From NCBI GenBank assembly GCA_945957555.1, contig CAMFLX010000035.1, positions 1 through 35,908 of the forward strand: a stretch of DNA of 35,908 nucleotides. Reading direction: 5' to 3'. Position 1 is the first letter of the stretch. Each line of letters begins with the position of its first letter. Shown in pieces: positions 16,336 through 24,768 of the stretch. The DNA comes from an uncultured Cytophagales bacterium. GTDB taxonomy: Bacteria > Bacteroidota > Bacteroidia > Cytophagales > UBA9547. The notes beneath the pieces were generated by a model. The model was not told where the DNA came from. It ran no database searches and worked only from the letters and a program-made list of their open reading frames with translations. Position numbers and translations under genes: made by a program.

Positions 16336-16671
16336 TTATTTTTTATCAAGTTTAATGCTCTCACCGTAAAACTTGGCGGTAAATTCTTGAGAGATAGACA
16401 TTTTGTTGAAAGTAAGCCTTACGCCATTGTCTACACTAAGAACGATTTTATCTCCATCAACACCAACTACACTACCATGTAGGCCGCCAGCGGTCACTAC
16501 TTTGTCACCAGTTTTAAGGGTGTCTCTCCATTTGATTTCGTCTTTTTGTTTCTTTTGCTGAGGTCTAATCATGAAAAAGTACATGACACCAAAGATAAGA
16601 ACCATCATGACCATCATTCCCCAAGATTGACCACCACTTCCTTGAGCTTGTAATAAGATAAAATTCACCAT
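16336..16671 (-). CDS. yajC: Preprotein translocase subunit YajC
   Basis: A 111-residue accessory subunit of the Sec-DF-YajC complex. One transmembrane helix (about 17-36, MMVMMVLIFGVMYFFMI) is followed by the family signature RPQQKKQKDE and then GDKVVTAGGLHGSVVGVDGDKIVL (positions about 54-77), here covering the conserved turn. Length is typical. It is the second gene of the minus-strand operon. Confidence 0.95.
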   Translation of the reverse strand: MVNFILLQAQGSGGQSWGMMVMMVLIFGVMYFFMIRPQQKKQKDEIKWRDTLKTGDKVVTAGGLHGSVVGVDGDKIVLSVDNGVRLTFNKMSISQEFTAKFYGESIKLDKK

Positions 16672-16695
16672 TTATTTAATTTGTATTTATTTGAA

Positions 16696-17142
16696 TTATT
16701 TTTTTTCAACCTTACCTATGATCTTTACCATAGTTTGTTGAGGCTGTGTATTAGCAGTGATTGTTACGGTTTTGTCTATAGCGCCCTCTTTCCCCTTACT
16801 GTTAAACATTACTTTTATTACGCCCGACTCTCCTGGTTTGATAGCCTCTTTTGGAAATGAAGGTACAGTGCAACCACAACTTGCAGCTGCGTTAGCAATC
16901 AAAAGATCCTTCTTGCCAACATTGGAAAACTTAAAGTCATATTTTACAGTATCACCTTCTGTGATCACACCAAAATCATATTCTGATTTTTCGAACTTAA
17001 TGACTGGGCCATTTTCGTCCTGTTGAACAGGTTCTGTTGAGATGGGTTTTCCATTTTCTGCTTTTGATGGGATATCCGTTTCATTTTGTTGACAAGATAT
17101 CATTACTGAAATTAAGCAACAAAGTAGAGAGAATTTCTTCAT
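16696..17142 (-). CDS. DUF1573 lipoprotein
   Basis: A 148-residue lipoprotein. The lipobox is VMISC with the lipidated Cys at residue 17. The remainder is one ASH/Ig-like DUF1573 domain, with signature FEKSEYDFGVITEGDTVKYDF (positions about 50-70) and CGCTVPSFP. The family is abundant in Bacteroidota and its function is unknown. It opens the minus-strand operon and is divergent from engB, with only 51 bases between the two start codons. A -7-like box for this strand (TATTTTTG) is seen at 17177-17184. Confidence 0.85.
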   Translation of the reverse strand: MKKFSLLCCLISVMISCQQNETDIPSKAENGKPISTEPVQQDENGPVIKFEKSEYDFGVITEGDTVKYDFKFSNVGKKDLLIANAAASCGCTVPSFPKEAIKPGESGVIKVMFNSKGKEGAIDKTVTITANTQPQQTMVKIIGKVEKK

Positions 17143-17150
17143 ATTTGATG

Positions 17151-17158
17151 TACTTTTG
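17151..17158 (+). promoter_or_regulatory. -7 box upstream of engB
   Basis: TACTTTTG matches TAnnTTTG exactly, 35 bases before the engB ATG; no good -33 box is visible. It shares the short divergent region with the minus-strand -7-like box at 17177-17184, so the two promoters would overlap. Confidence 0.45.
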
Positions 17159-17193
17159 TAAATCTTTAATTAGATGCAAAAATATAAATTATA

Positions 17194-17784
17194 ATGATAA
17201 AAGAAGCAAAATTTATAAGTAGTTGCGATAATTATTTAAAAGCTCCTGCCGCAAATAAACCTGAATATGCATTTATAGGAAGGTCTAATGTCGGTAAATC
17301 ATCGCTTATAAATATGCTTACTAACCAAAAAAAACTGGCAAAGACTTCATCTACTCCAGGCAAAACCCAGTTAATAAACTATTTTGAGGTGAATGATACT
17401 TGGTATTTAGTCGATTTGCCAGGTTATGGGTTTGCAAAGGCCAGCAAGGAAATGCGTGGCAAATGGGATTTGATGGTTTGGAATTATTTGACAAGCAGGG
17501 AAAGTCTGTGTTGCGTATTCCTTTTGATAGATATTAGACTAGAGGCGCAGAAGTCTGATTTGCAAATGATCACTAACCTTGGAGAAAATGGTATACCTTT
17601 TGCAATTGTATTCACAAAAGCTGATAAATTGAAACCAAATGAGATGATGAGGAACGTAGCCCTTTACAAACAAATCTTAAAGCAAAACTGGGAAGAACTG
17701 CCCATCATGTTCATCACTTCTGCTGAATCAATGAGAGGTAAAGATGATTTGTTGGGGTACATTGAGTCAATTAATAATGGTTAA
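17194..17784 (+). CDS. engB: Ribosome biogenesis GTP-binding protein EngB (YihA/YsxC)
   Basis: A 196-residue GTPase needed for large-subunit assembly in other bacteria. Motifs: G1 GRSNVGKSS at 29-37, G2 STPGKT at about 53-58, G3 DLPGYGF at 74-80, G4 TKAD at 141-144, and a G5-like ITSAES at about 173-178. Length is standard. It is divergent from the DUF1573 operon and is followed by the TonB-domain gene, which has its own promoter. Confidence 0.96.
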   Translation: MIKEAKFISSCDNYLKAPAANKPEYAFIGRSNVGKSSLINMLTNQKKLAKTSSTPGKTQLINYFEVNDTWYLVDLPGYGFAKASKEMRGKWDLMVWNYLTSRESLCCVFLLIDIRLEAQKSDLQMITNLGENGIPFAIVFTKADKLKPNEMMRNVALYKQILKQNWEELPIMFITSAESMRGKDDLLGYIESINNG

Positions 17785-17797
17785 ATTTTAATATAAG

Positions 17798-17828
17798 TTT
17801 TTTATAAATTCAAAAAATACTATTTTTG
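17798..17828 (+). promoter_or_regulatory. Promoter of the TonB-domain gene
   Basis: TTTT-N19-TATTTTTG: a perfect -7 box at 17821-17828 with one mismatch in the -33 box. The start codon is 17 bases further on. Confidence 0.6.
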
Positions 17829-17845
17829 CTAAAAATAATACTGTT

Positions 17846-18211
17846 ATGAGAAAAGTACTCTTATCTGTAATCATATTGTTAGGGGTAGGCGTTGCCTCCG
17901 CGCAGACCGTTAAACCTAGCAAAGTTATACCTGTTGCTCAATATTATGAGGGTGGTCAGGATTCAATGTATGCATTTATCAATAAGACAGTGGTGTATCC
18001 GCCATATGCCAAAAGAAATAGAATAGCTGGTGAAATTGTATTAGCCTTTACACTTGACGAAAATGGAAAAGTTAAAGATGTAAAATGTACTAAAGATGTT
18101 GCAGGTGGAGGTGGTCTTTCCAAAGAGGCCATTAGGGTTTTGAACTTGATTAAGTTTACGGCACCCGGATTTAGTTCCCCGCAATCATTACCAATTATTT
18201 TCAAACTTTAA
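17846..18211 (+). CDS. Periplasmic TonB C-terminal-domain protein
   Basis: A 121-residue protein with a signal peptide (about 1-19, ending ASAQ) and a single TonB C-terminal domain: INKTVVYPPYAKRNRIAGEI (about 45-64) and LAFTLDENGKVKDVKC. It has no inner-membrane anchor or Pro-rich spanning region, so it cannot work as a complete energy transducer and is probably a soluble periplasmic member of the superfamily. The DUF5606 gene starts 6 bases after its stop codon, so the two are likely co-transcribed. Confidence 0.82.
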   Translation: MRKVLLSVIILLGVGVASAQTVKPSKVIPVAQYYEGGQDSMYAFINKTVVYPPYAKRNRIAGEIVLAFTLDENGKVKDVKCTKDVAGGGGLSKEAIRVLNLIKFTAPGFSSPQSLPIIFKL

Positions 18212-18217
18212 AACTAA

Positions 18218-18820
18218 ATGGATTTAAGAGAAGTAGCTTCAATTTCAGGAAAGAGTGGTTTGTTTAAGATACTTAAACCAACTCGTAATGGTGTCATTCT
18301 AGAGTCATTAGATGAACACAAAACCAAACTAATTGCTAGCTCAAGCAGCAAGGTGTCTATTTTAAAGGAAATATCAATGTATACTACTGGTAAGGTAGCT
18401 AATACTCCCTTGGATCAAATTCTGATCAGTGTTAAGGAAAAATACCCTAAAGGTATAGAGCTTGATTCAAAGGTTGCGTCAAATGATGAGCTTAAAAGCT
18501 TTTTAAAAGGTGTTTTACCTGATTTTGACGAAGAAAAAATTTACCCTTCAGATATTAAAAAGCTCATCAACTGGTACAACGTGTTGTTGAAATTTGCTCC
18601 TGAAGTTTTTGAAAATAAAGAAGAAGTGGCTGCAGCTGAAGTTGTTGATGCTGCTGCGGAAGGTGAGGTTAAGGAAAAGAAATCGACAAAGGCCAAGAAG
18701 GAGACTACAGGAACAGCGACCAAAGCAAAATCTGTAGGTGCTTCATCAAAAATCAAATCGAGCCAAAATACCGCTCAGAAAAACGTTACCAAAAGTACAC
18801 CAAGTAAAAGAGGAGGTTAA
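18218..18820 (+). CDS. DUF5606-type protein with disordered Lys-rich tail
   Basis: A 200-residue cytoplasmic protein. Residues 1-135 fit the Bacteroidota-specific DUF5606 family (MDLREVASISGKSGLFKILK, VILESLDEHKT, VSILKEISMYT). From about 140 the sequence becomes Ala/Lys/Thr-rich and probably disordered, which suggests nucleic-acid or acidic-partner binding, though this is inference. Function is unknown. The last six codons lie in a perfect palindrome shared with the opposing phosphatase gene, and the stop codons overlap by 4 bases. Confidence 0.75.
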   Translation: MDLREVASISGKSGLFKILKPTRNGVILESLDEHKTKLIASSSSKVSILKEISMYTTGKVANTPLDQILISVKEKYPKGIELDSKVASNDELKSFLKGVLPDFDEEKIYPSDIKKLINWYNVLLKFAPEVFENKEEVAAAEVVDAAAEGEVKEKKSTKAKKETTGTATKAKSVGASSKIKSSQNTAQKNVTKSTPSKRGG

Positions 18821-18840
18821 CTAACCTCCTCTTTTACTTG
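18801..18840. terminator. Bidirectional terminator palindrome made of coding sequence
   Basis: A perfect 19-bp inverted repeat (18801-18819 with 18822-18840) around two bases. It spans both stop codons of the converging DUF5606 and phosphatase genes. On each strand the arm is coding (SKRGG-stop on plus, QVKEEVS-stop on minus) and the far arm ends in CTTTTACTTG. It would form a strong hairpin in both transcripts. Confidence 0.85.
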
Positions 18841-19290
18841 ATCAAACAATGCCTTACAGGATTTAGTCAATATATAGAACACTTCTTTAAAATCTTCCAT
18901 ATTGCCATAATAAGGATCTGGCACTATAAGGTTTTGATGAGGTTCTGAAAAATCCCTCATCAAATGAATTTTATTTACTTGTTCCTTTGTCTCAGCAATC
19001 TTTTTGATGTTTGATAGATTTTGCAAATCCATTGCTATGATATAGTCATAATAGCTAAGGTCTTTAACATTGATTTGCTGGCCTAGATGTTTTATTTTAA
19101 CTAGATTTTCTTGGCATACTTGTATGGTACGAGGGTCAGGATTCCTACCTTTATGGTAATTGGCTGTGCCCGCAGAATCTACCACGAATTTATCTGATAA
19201 GTTTTCTCGCTCAACGAGATCTTTAAATATGGCTTCGGCCATAGGCGATCTACAAATATTGCCAAGGCAAACAAAAAGAATTTTTTTCAT
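18817..19290 (-). CDS. Low-molecular-weight protein-tyrosine phosphatase
   Basis: A 157-residue phosphatase. The P-loop CLGNICRS gives the nucleophile Cys8 and Arg14, and the general acid is Asp125 in DPYYG. These residues indicate activity on phosphotyrosine. Family members include Wzb (exopolysaccharide kinase partner) and YwlE (arginine phosphatase); no tyrosine kinase or capsule gene is near, so the target is unknown. It is the last gene of the batD-aroC operon, 12 bases after aroC. Confidence 0.92.
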   Translation of the reverse strand: MKKILFVCLGNICRSPMAEAIFKDLVERENLSDKFVVDSAGTANYHKGRNPDPRTIQVCQENLVKIKHLGQQINVKDLSYYDYIIAMDLQNLSNIKKIAETKEQVNKIHLMRDFSEPHQNLIVPDPYYGNMEDFKEVFYILTKSCKALFDQVKEEVS

Positions 19291-19302
19291 ACAATCAAAG
19301 AT

Positions 19303-20379
19303 TTATGCTTTGTTAGTTCTTGCAAGTAGCATAAAATCTAAAATCACTAAGGCGGCCATCGCTTCCACTATAGGTACTGCTCTTGGCACAACACATGGGT
19401 CGTGTCTGCCTTTCCCTGATACAGTGGTCGTATTACCTTTTGCATCGATGCTATTTTGATCTTTCATGATCGTGGCCACAGGTTTAAATGCAACCCTGAA
19501 ATAGATGTCTTCGCCGTTGCTGATACCCCCCTGAATACCTCCAGAATGATTCGTTTTGGTTCTAACCTTATTATCGTTTATGTAAAATTCGTCATTATGT
19601 TGAGAACCTAGCATTGCAATGCCATCAAATCCGCTACCGTATTCAAATCCTTTTACAGCATTTATACTTAGCATTGCTTTACCTAATTCGGCATGCAACT
19701 TATCAAACACAGGTTCTCCAAGACCAACAGGCGTATTTTGTATAACACAACTCACCACACCACCTACAGTATCGCAATCTTTACGAACCTGATCAATGTA
19801 CTCAATCATTTTCATCGCCAGATTAGGTTCTGGACATCTGATAATGTTGCTTTCCGTTTCTTCAAGATTAAGTTCTTGATAAGGGGTTTCAAGCTTTATT
19901 TTTCCAACTTGTGAAACATAGGCCTGGATAGAAATACCATATTGAGAAAGTGCTTTTTTCGCAACAGCACCAGCGGCAACACGTGCGAGTGTTTCTCTTG
20001 CAGAACTTCGTCCACCTCCTCTGTAATCTCTATTTCCATACTTTTCTGCATAAGTATAATCGGCATGCGAGGGCCTAAATTTTTCAGCGATATGCGAATA
20101 GTCCTTGCTGCGTTGGTCTTGGTTCCATACTAGCATGCAGATGGGCGTACCCGTTGATTTGCCTTCAAATACACCTGAAACAATTTCGATTTTGTCGTCC
20201 TCTTGTCTTTGTGTGGTGATTTTGGATTGGCCAGGTCTTCTTCTATCCAACTCACTCTGTATAAATGATTCATCTATTTCTATGCCCGCGGGACAACCAT
20301 CTATTACTACACCAACGGCTCTTCCATGAGATTCTCCAAATGTACTGATTTTGAAAATATTACCGTAAACGCTACCCAT
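19303..20379 (-). CDS. aroC: Chorismate synthase
   Basis: A 358-residue FMN-dependent enzyme that converts 5-enolpyruvylshikimate-3-phosphate to chorismate, the last shared step to aromatic amino acids. Family signatures are clear: [18 protein letters not shown] near the N-terminus, DRRRPGQS at about 45-52, [20 protein letters not shown] at about 119-138, and [14 protein letters not shown] in the C-terminal half. Length is normal. It starts immediately after the batD stop codon, so translation is probably coupled. Confidence 0.96.
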   Translation of the reverse strand: MGSVYGNIFKISTFGESHGRAVGVVIDGCPAGIEIDESFIQSELDRRRPGQSKITTQRQEDDKIEIVSGVFEGKSTGTPICMLVWNQDQRSKDYSHIAEKFRPSHADYTYAEKYGNRDYRGGGRSSARETLARVAAGAVAKKALSQYGISIQAYVSQVGKIKLETPYQELNLEETESNIIRCPEPNLAMKMIEYIDQVRKDCDTVGGVVSCVIQNTPVGLGEPVFDKLHAELGKAMLSINAVKGFEYGSGFDGIAMLGSQHNDEFYINDNKVRTKTNHSGGIQGGISNGEDIYFRVAFKPVATIMKDQNSIDAKGNTTTVSGKGRHDPCVVPRAVPIVEAMAALVILDFMLLARTNKA

Positions 20380-21774
20380 CTATCGAATTTTGTTTTTGCG
20401 ACCTCTAAAAATAAATAACAAAGTAAATGAAAGCATTACTATAAACCCAATATTTGCCCATTTTTTAAATTGGTCATTACTGTTTGCGTTCCTTAGTTTG
20501 CCACTTTGTGTAGAAACCATTTCATAGAACTTGTCTGACTGATTGGCCGCTATCATTTTGTTATTTGCTTGATCCCCTTTTACCGTAAGGACGATTCTTG
20601 ATTTGAGTGTATCAAATCTATTAAGCGTTGGATCGAAATAGACCCAAAGTATGTAATCACTCAGGCTTACTTTCCCTGGCTGGGTTGATGTGATATGGTA
20701 ATTGAAATTAATGGATCCCGTCAGTATACCATTTTCTTTTTTGGAATCGATGATGAATTTAGATTCATAGATTTCTACGCCCTTGTCAATATTTGAGATA
20801 GTTGGTTTTGTGAGGTTTCTGATATTTCCAGTTCCCTGTATTTTAAAAGAATAATTAACACCCTCTCCTGCATTTATGTTTGTTTTTGAAATAGTTTCAT
20901 AAAGTGTAAATTGGCCAACATTTATCATTCCGTTATTTTGGTGAAATGGTATTTTTTTGATTTTAATACTTTCAGCAGGGCTTTTAAGGTCTATTCTCTC
21001 TTTTTTTAATCCTAATAGTTTTGACTTTAGGATAGGGAAGTTAAGTTCCTTAAAAAGAAGAGGCTTTTCGTTGATTGGATATAGCAATGATTCGTAAAGT
21101 TTATATTTTAAGTATTTTACACCATTAATGGATACAAATTCACTTTCTATTTTTTCAATAGGAATAACTTCTTCTAGGCAATTTTGGGGCTTGAAATTTT
21201 GGGTTAATACCTTATAACTTTCCTCAAATTCAATAAACTCGAAGCGATCAGCCTTTTTTTCGAGAATGTATATGGAGATATTAACGAGAATAGCTTCTCC
21301 TACATACGCAATGTCTTTATTGTGATATAGCCTCATGAAAACATCGTCGTGGGGTTTGTCTTTTATGATTTCGGTCGTGTAAACGATTTTATCGGAAGAC
21401 TTCTTGTCTTCTTTTTTTTCCTCCGCTTTAAAGAAATTACTAAAGTGCGTGCTTGGCGTAACTGTTATTGTGGATTTGGGCAGTGAAATTGTTTGGTTGT
21501 TTACTTTAATTTTAATGGGAGGTATCGCATATTTCCCTACAGCTGAGGCTTGATATTTTACGGTATAGGTATATTCTGTTTTGATGCTGTCCTTTTTTAT
21601 GAAACCATCTAATTCAGGTAAAATACTGATTTTTAAAATTTTTTCACTAGTGGAGGCAACACTTAATTCAAGAAACTCGTTAACGTGGATAGTGTTTTTA
21701 TTAAAATATAATTTTTGTGAGTAAAGATTGCACAGAAATAGAAATATCGTTAATTTTAATAATGTTTTGCCCAT
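20380..21774 (-). CDS. batD: BatD-like protein
   Basis: A 464-residue protein with an N-terminal signal peptide (about 1-19), two or more beta-sandwich regions, and one C-terminal transmembrane helix (about 441-458) followed by RGRKNKIR. This matches BatD architecture, including VNEFLELSVAS and YVGEAILVNISIYI early and INAGEGVNYSFKIQGTGNI in the middle. BatD is usually in the batABCDE group linked to stress tolerance; none of those partners is here, and it leads an operon with aroC and the phosphatase gene instead. Confidence 0.82.
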   Translation of the reverse strand: MGKTLLKLTIFLFLCNLYSQKLYFNKNTIHVNEFLELSVASTSEKILKISILPELDGFIKKDSIKTEYTYTVKYQASAVGKYAIPPIKIKVNNQTISLPKSTITVTPSTHFSNFFKAEEKKEDKKSSDKIVYTTEIIKDKPHDDVFMRLYHNKDIAYVGEAILVNISIYILEKKADRFEFIEFEESYKVLTQNFKPQNCLEEVIPIEKIESEFVSINGVKYLKYKLYESLLYPINEKPLLFKELNFPILKSKLLGLKKERIDLKSPAESIKIKKIPFHQNNGMINVGQFTLYETISKTNINAGEGVNYSFKIQGTGNIRNLTKPTISNIDKGVEIYESKFIIDSKKENGILTGSINFNYHITSTQPGKVSLSDYILWVYFDPTLNRFDTLKSRIVLTVKGDQANNKMIAANQSDKFYEMVSTQSGKLRNANSNDQFKKWANIGFIVMLSFTLLFIFRGRKNKIR

Positions 21775-21784
21775 ATTCTAAATA

Positions 21785-21815
21785 CAAATGTAAAAATTAG
21801 TATTGGAATAATAAA
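21785..21815 (-). promoter_or_regulatory. Promoter of the batD-aroC operon
   Basis: On the minus strand: TTTA-N19-TACATTTG, with a perfect -7 box (CAAATGTA on plus, 21785-21792) and one mismatch in the -33 box. Only 10 bases lie between the -7 box and the batD ATG, predicting a leader of a few bases. Confidence 0.6.
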
Positions 21816-21829
21816 CTACCGTTATCAAT

Positions 21830-22075
21830 ATGAACTATAAAAATGAAGTCAATCAGAGTTTCAATGTGTTTATGAAAAAGAGGAATTTCGAGACACCAAT
21901 GGTTGAGTATGTTAAAACAGTTTTGTCAAAAGTAAGCTTCGATAAACATCTTTTTGAAAAAGAACTTTTTAAGGCGATGGCATTATTGCTCCCAGGAGAA
22001 ATTATAGAATTAAAGAACTGGTGCTATTCCAACTATTCACAAGAGCTTCTTTCTGTTTTAAATAAGGTTTTTTAG
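21830..22075 (+). CDS. Small hypothetical protein (81 aa)
   Basis: An 81-residue, Lys/Glu/Phe-rich, mostly helical protein without signal or membrane segment. No family was recognised. Support for a real gene: ATG start, one uninterrupted frame, divergent placement 55 bases from batD, and a protein-like pattern of hydrophobic positions (FEKELFKAMALLLPGEIIELKNW). A -7-like TAGTATTG lies at 21798-21805. Function unknown. Confidence 0.6.
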   Translation: MNYKNEVNQSFNVFMKKRNFETPMVEYVKTVLSKVSFDKHLFEKELFKAMALLLPGEIIELKNWCYSNYSQELLSVLNKVF

Positions 22076-22160
22076 TGCCTATTGGGTTTACGAGTTTCGG
22101 TAGACTATCACGCTTTAGGTGAATTCCCGTAATAAATAGTTATAATATTTTTCTTTTTTA

Positions 22161-22191
22161 TTTGGATAATCCGAAAAAAGCAGGATATTTG
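22161..22191 (+). promoter_or_regulatory. Promoter of the tRNA-Cys gene
   Basis: TTTG (22161-22164), exactly 19 bases, then GATATTTG (22184-22191), one mismatch from TAnnTTTG. The tRNA begins 18 bases after the -7 box. Confidence 0.65.
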
Positions 22192-22209
22192 CAAACCAAA
22201 ATTTAAAAG

Positions 22210-22280
22210 GGTCGAATGGCCGAGCGGCTAGGCAGAGGTCTGCAAAACCTTGTACAGCGGTTCGAATCCGCTTTCGACCT
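22210..22280 (+). tRNA. tRNA-Cys (anticodon GCA)
   Basis: A complete 71-base cloverleaf. The acceptor stem GGTCGAA pairs with TTCGACC (22210-22216 with 22273-22279), with discriminator T at 22280, as expected for cysteine. Anticodon stem GAGGT/ACCTT encloses the loop CTGCAAA with anticodon GCA and A37. The T arm GCGGTTCGAATCCGC is perfect. CCA is not encoded. A run of T residues directly follows (22282-22289), which may end or weaken transcription. rlmN starts 20 bases after the tRNA. Confidence 0.97.
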
Positions 22281-22300
22281 CTTTTTTTTCTCCCTCCATT

Positions 22301-23353
22301 ATGGATCGCTCCTCAAATATTATCAAGAAAGACATCAGGAGTACAAAAGTCGAAGATTTAGAAGCTTTTTTTTTACAGAACGGTCAACCCAAATTTAGGG
22401 CTAAACAGGTTTTGGAATGGATCTGGGTAAAATCATCCACCTCTTTTGATGGGATGACAAATCTTTCCTTAAAAACGAGAGAATTGTTGAGTGAAAGCTA
22501 TGAATTCTATACGCTAGATATTCATAAGGAGCAGAAAAGTTCTGACGGTACCGTAAAATCAGCTTTTAAATTGCATGATGGCAATCTTGTCGAAGGGGTG
22601 TTGATTCCACAAGAAGACAGGATGACGGCTTGCGTTTCTTCACAGGTAGGTTGCTCACTAACCTGTAAGTTTTGTGCAACGGGCTATATGGACAGGGTAA
22701 GGAATCTACAGCCTTATGAAATATACGATCAGGTAGTATCTATTCACAAGCAAGCCTTGGCTAATTTCGGAAAGCCCTTAAGTAACATCGTGTATATGGG
22801 AATGGGGGAGCCATTGTTGAATTACGTCAATGTCCTGAAATCGATAGAATATATAACCTCTCCCGAAGGGCTCAATATGTCACCAAAGCGCATCACTGTT
22901 TCGACTGCTGGTGTAGCCAAAATGATCAAAAAACTTGCTGATGATGCAGTGAAGTTTAACTTGGCATTGTCGCTACATGCTGCTGATGACGAGAAGAGAA
23001 ATCAAATCATGCCTATCAATGAGAGCAATACGCTAGCAGTACTCAAAGAGGCTTTGACATATTTTTATCTGAATACTAAGAACAAAATTACCCTAGAGTA
23101 TATCTTGTTTTACAATTTTAACGACAAAGAAGAGGACGCTAAAAATTTGGTCAGATTCGCCAAAAACTTGCCATTAAAGGTAAATATTATTGAATACAAT
23201 CCAATTGCAGAGGCAGATTTTAAAAATACAAGTGTAGATTCTTTGGAAAGATTTGCAAGTTACCTACGTAGTAATGATATAGTCGTGAATGTCAGAAGGA
23301 GTAGAGGTAAAGACATAGATGCTGCTTGTGGTCAATTAGCTAACAAACACTAA
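22301..23353 (+). CDS. rlmN: Dual-specificity RNA methyltransferase RlmN
   Basis: A 350-residue radical-SAM enzyme that adds a methyl group to C2 of adenosine 2503 of 23S rRNA and, in some bacteria, to A37 of certain tRNAs. The radical-SAM CxxxCxxC is Cys118, Cys122 and Cys125. The two family-specific cysteines are seen at about 111 (TACVSSQ) and 343 (DAACGQL). GMGEPLLNY is the SAM-binding motif. The start at 22301 (ATG, MDRSSNII) was chosen; the frame is open into the tRNA-Cys gene, but a start there is not credible. It may be read through from the tRNA-Cys promoter. Confidence 0.95.
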   Translation: MDRSSNIIKKDIRSTKVEDLEAFFLQNGQPKFRAKQVLEWIWVKSSTSFDGMTNLSLKTRELLSESYEFYTLDIHKEQKSSDGTVKSAFKLHDGNLVEGVLIPQEDRMTACVSSQVGCSLTCKFCATGYMDRVRNLQPYEIYDQVVSIHKQALANFGKPLSNIVYMGMGEPLLNYVNVLKSIEYITSPEGLNMSPKRITVSTAGVAKMIKKLADDAVKFNLALSLHAADDEKRNQIMPINESNTLAVLKEALTYFYLNTKNKITLEYILFYNFNDKEEDAKNLVRFAKNLPLKVNIIEYNPIAEADFKNTSVDSLERFASYLRSNDIVVNVRRSRGKDIDAACGQLANKH

Positions 23354-23368
23354 TTTTTAGAGGACCAA

Positions 23369-23398
23369 TTTGTAAGTATAAGATTTTTTGTATTTTTA
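23369..23398 (+). promoter_or_regulatory. Likely promoter of the CHASE2 gene
   Basis: TTTG-N18-TATTTTTA: a full -33 box, one mismatch in the -7 box and spacing one base shorter than usual. The start codon is 37 bases downstream. Confidence 0.45.
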
Positions 23399-23435
23399 GG
23401 AATATTTTAAATCGTATTCACATAACTAATATGCC

Positions 23436-24725
23436 ATGCTAAGGGACGTATTACGGAATTCTTGCTTCTGTACCATTTTTATTTTCTTTATGATGTGGAT
23501 TTTTTCTCTGATCCCATTACCTCAAATTGAAATATTGGACCCTATTGGACAAACTTTGCAGGATTTCGATATTACAGATATTACATACCATGACATTAAG
23601 GGGCATAACCACCAACAGAAAGATTTTAGCTTAAATGAAGAGCAGGGGGATACCAATATTGTAATTGTAAATATTGGGGAACAACCTAGAGGTGTAGTGG
23701 GCATGATGGTGAATATCGTCAATGAGGCTAGTCCTAAAATAATAGGTATAGATGCAATATTCAGGGGGAGAAGGCCAGATACTTTAGGGGATATGTTGCT
23801 TTCGGAAGCCATTAAAAACTCAGGTAAAGTCATTTTGGCAAGTAAATTTATTTATAATAATGGTAATGAGGTTGGATTACAGACTTCTCACGAATTGTTT
23901 TCAGATGTTGCTTATAAGAATAGCTTTGTTAACTTAGTCACCGATGGGACGGATGATGTTGCTAAATATAAAACTAGCAGGCAATTTTATCCTAAGAAGG
24001 AGTTCAATGGGAATCAAATGCATTTTTTCGCACTGGATTTGGTTGAAAAAATTGCTCCAGAGAAAGCCCAAAAGTTTCTGTCTAGAGAGAATGAGCAAGA
24101 GTACATAAATTATGTGGGTAATATTGGTAGTTTAGGGGATACAACTAAACATACGATACCTAAATTTACTTCCATTGATTTTCAGGATGTTTTACAAAGG
24201 AACTTTGATCCATCTTTGTTCAAAGATAAAATCGTCTTGATGGGTTTCTTGGGAAGGGTAATTGGTGAAGAAGATATTGAGGATATATTTTATTCTCCAC
24301 TCAATGATAAATATGTTGGGAAGTCCAATCCAGATATGTTTGGGGTGGTTATTCATGCAAACGTGATCAATATGTTGATGACTGAAAATTATATTAATCA
24401 AGTTCCGACCTATTTAAAGGTAATACTTGCGGTAATGATATGTTATTTGGCTGTATTTATTCTGTATGTTGTATTTTTGGCATTCCCTTTGTTGTATGGT
24501 ACTCTTAGTAAGATAGTTCAGTTTGTATTGTGGATTGCCGTCTTATTCGTAATAATAGGGGTGTTTTATAATTATAAACTGAAGTATGATGCAGATTTGG
24601 CTGTGGTTACAGTCTTGTTGGCAGGAGATATGGTTGAAATTTATCATGAGCTTGTGCTACCGACTGTTATGAAACTTTACCGCCTCATTTTCGTAAAAAG
24701 TCGTAGATTTGTGAAAAACGATTAA
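23436..24725 (+). CDS. CHASE2-domain membrane protein without an output domain
   Basis: A 429-residue protein: a first membrane helix (about 9-28), a long periplasmic CHASE2 domain (about 40-320), and C-terminal hydrophobic segments at about 328-365 and 368-388, then a short basic cytoplasmic tail. CHASE2 features include NIVIVNIGE, PKIIGIDAIFRGRR, FKDKIVLMGFLGR and the DMFGVVIHANVINMLM motif before the membrane segments. In most known cases CHASE2 is joined to a kinase, cyclase or diguanylate cyclase; none is present here. The next gene, a FecR-like/TPR protein, starts 43 bases downstream and is probably its partner. Confidence 0.85.
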   Translation: MLRDVLRNSCFCTIFIFFMMWIFSLIPLPQIEILDPIGQTLQDFDITDITYHDIKGHNHQQKDFSLNEEQGDTNIVIVNIGEQPRGVVGMMVNIVNEASPKIIGIDAIFRGRRPDTLGDMLLSEAIKNSGKVILASKFIYNNGNEVGLQTSHELFSDVAYKNSFVNLVTDGTDDVAKYKTSRQFYPKKEFNGNQMHFFALDLVEKIAPEKAQKFLSRENEQEYINYVGNIGSLGDTTKHTIPKFTSIDFQDVLQRNFDPSLFKDKIVLMGFLGRVIGEEDIEDIFYSPLNDKYVGKSNPDMFGVVIHANVINMLMTENYINQVPTYLKVILAVMICYLAVFILYVVFLAFPLLYGTLSKIVQFVLWIAVLFVIIGVFYNYKLKYDADLAVVTVLLAGDMVEIYHELVLPTVMKLYRLIFVKSRRFVKND

Positions 24726-24768
24726 GAAACACGTTACATTGTTTATATTAAATTAATTTTATTACGCT

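Noticed and set aside
22250..22300. An upstream in-frame start for rlmN inside the tRNA-Cys gene
   Set aside because: The start would be a TTG within the tRNA anticodon-to-T-arm region; the ATG at 22301 gives the normal RlmN N-terminus.
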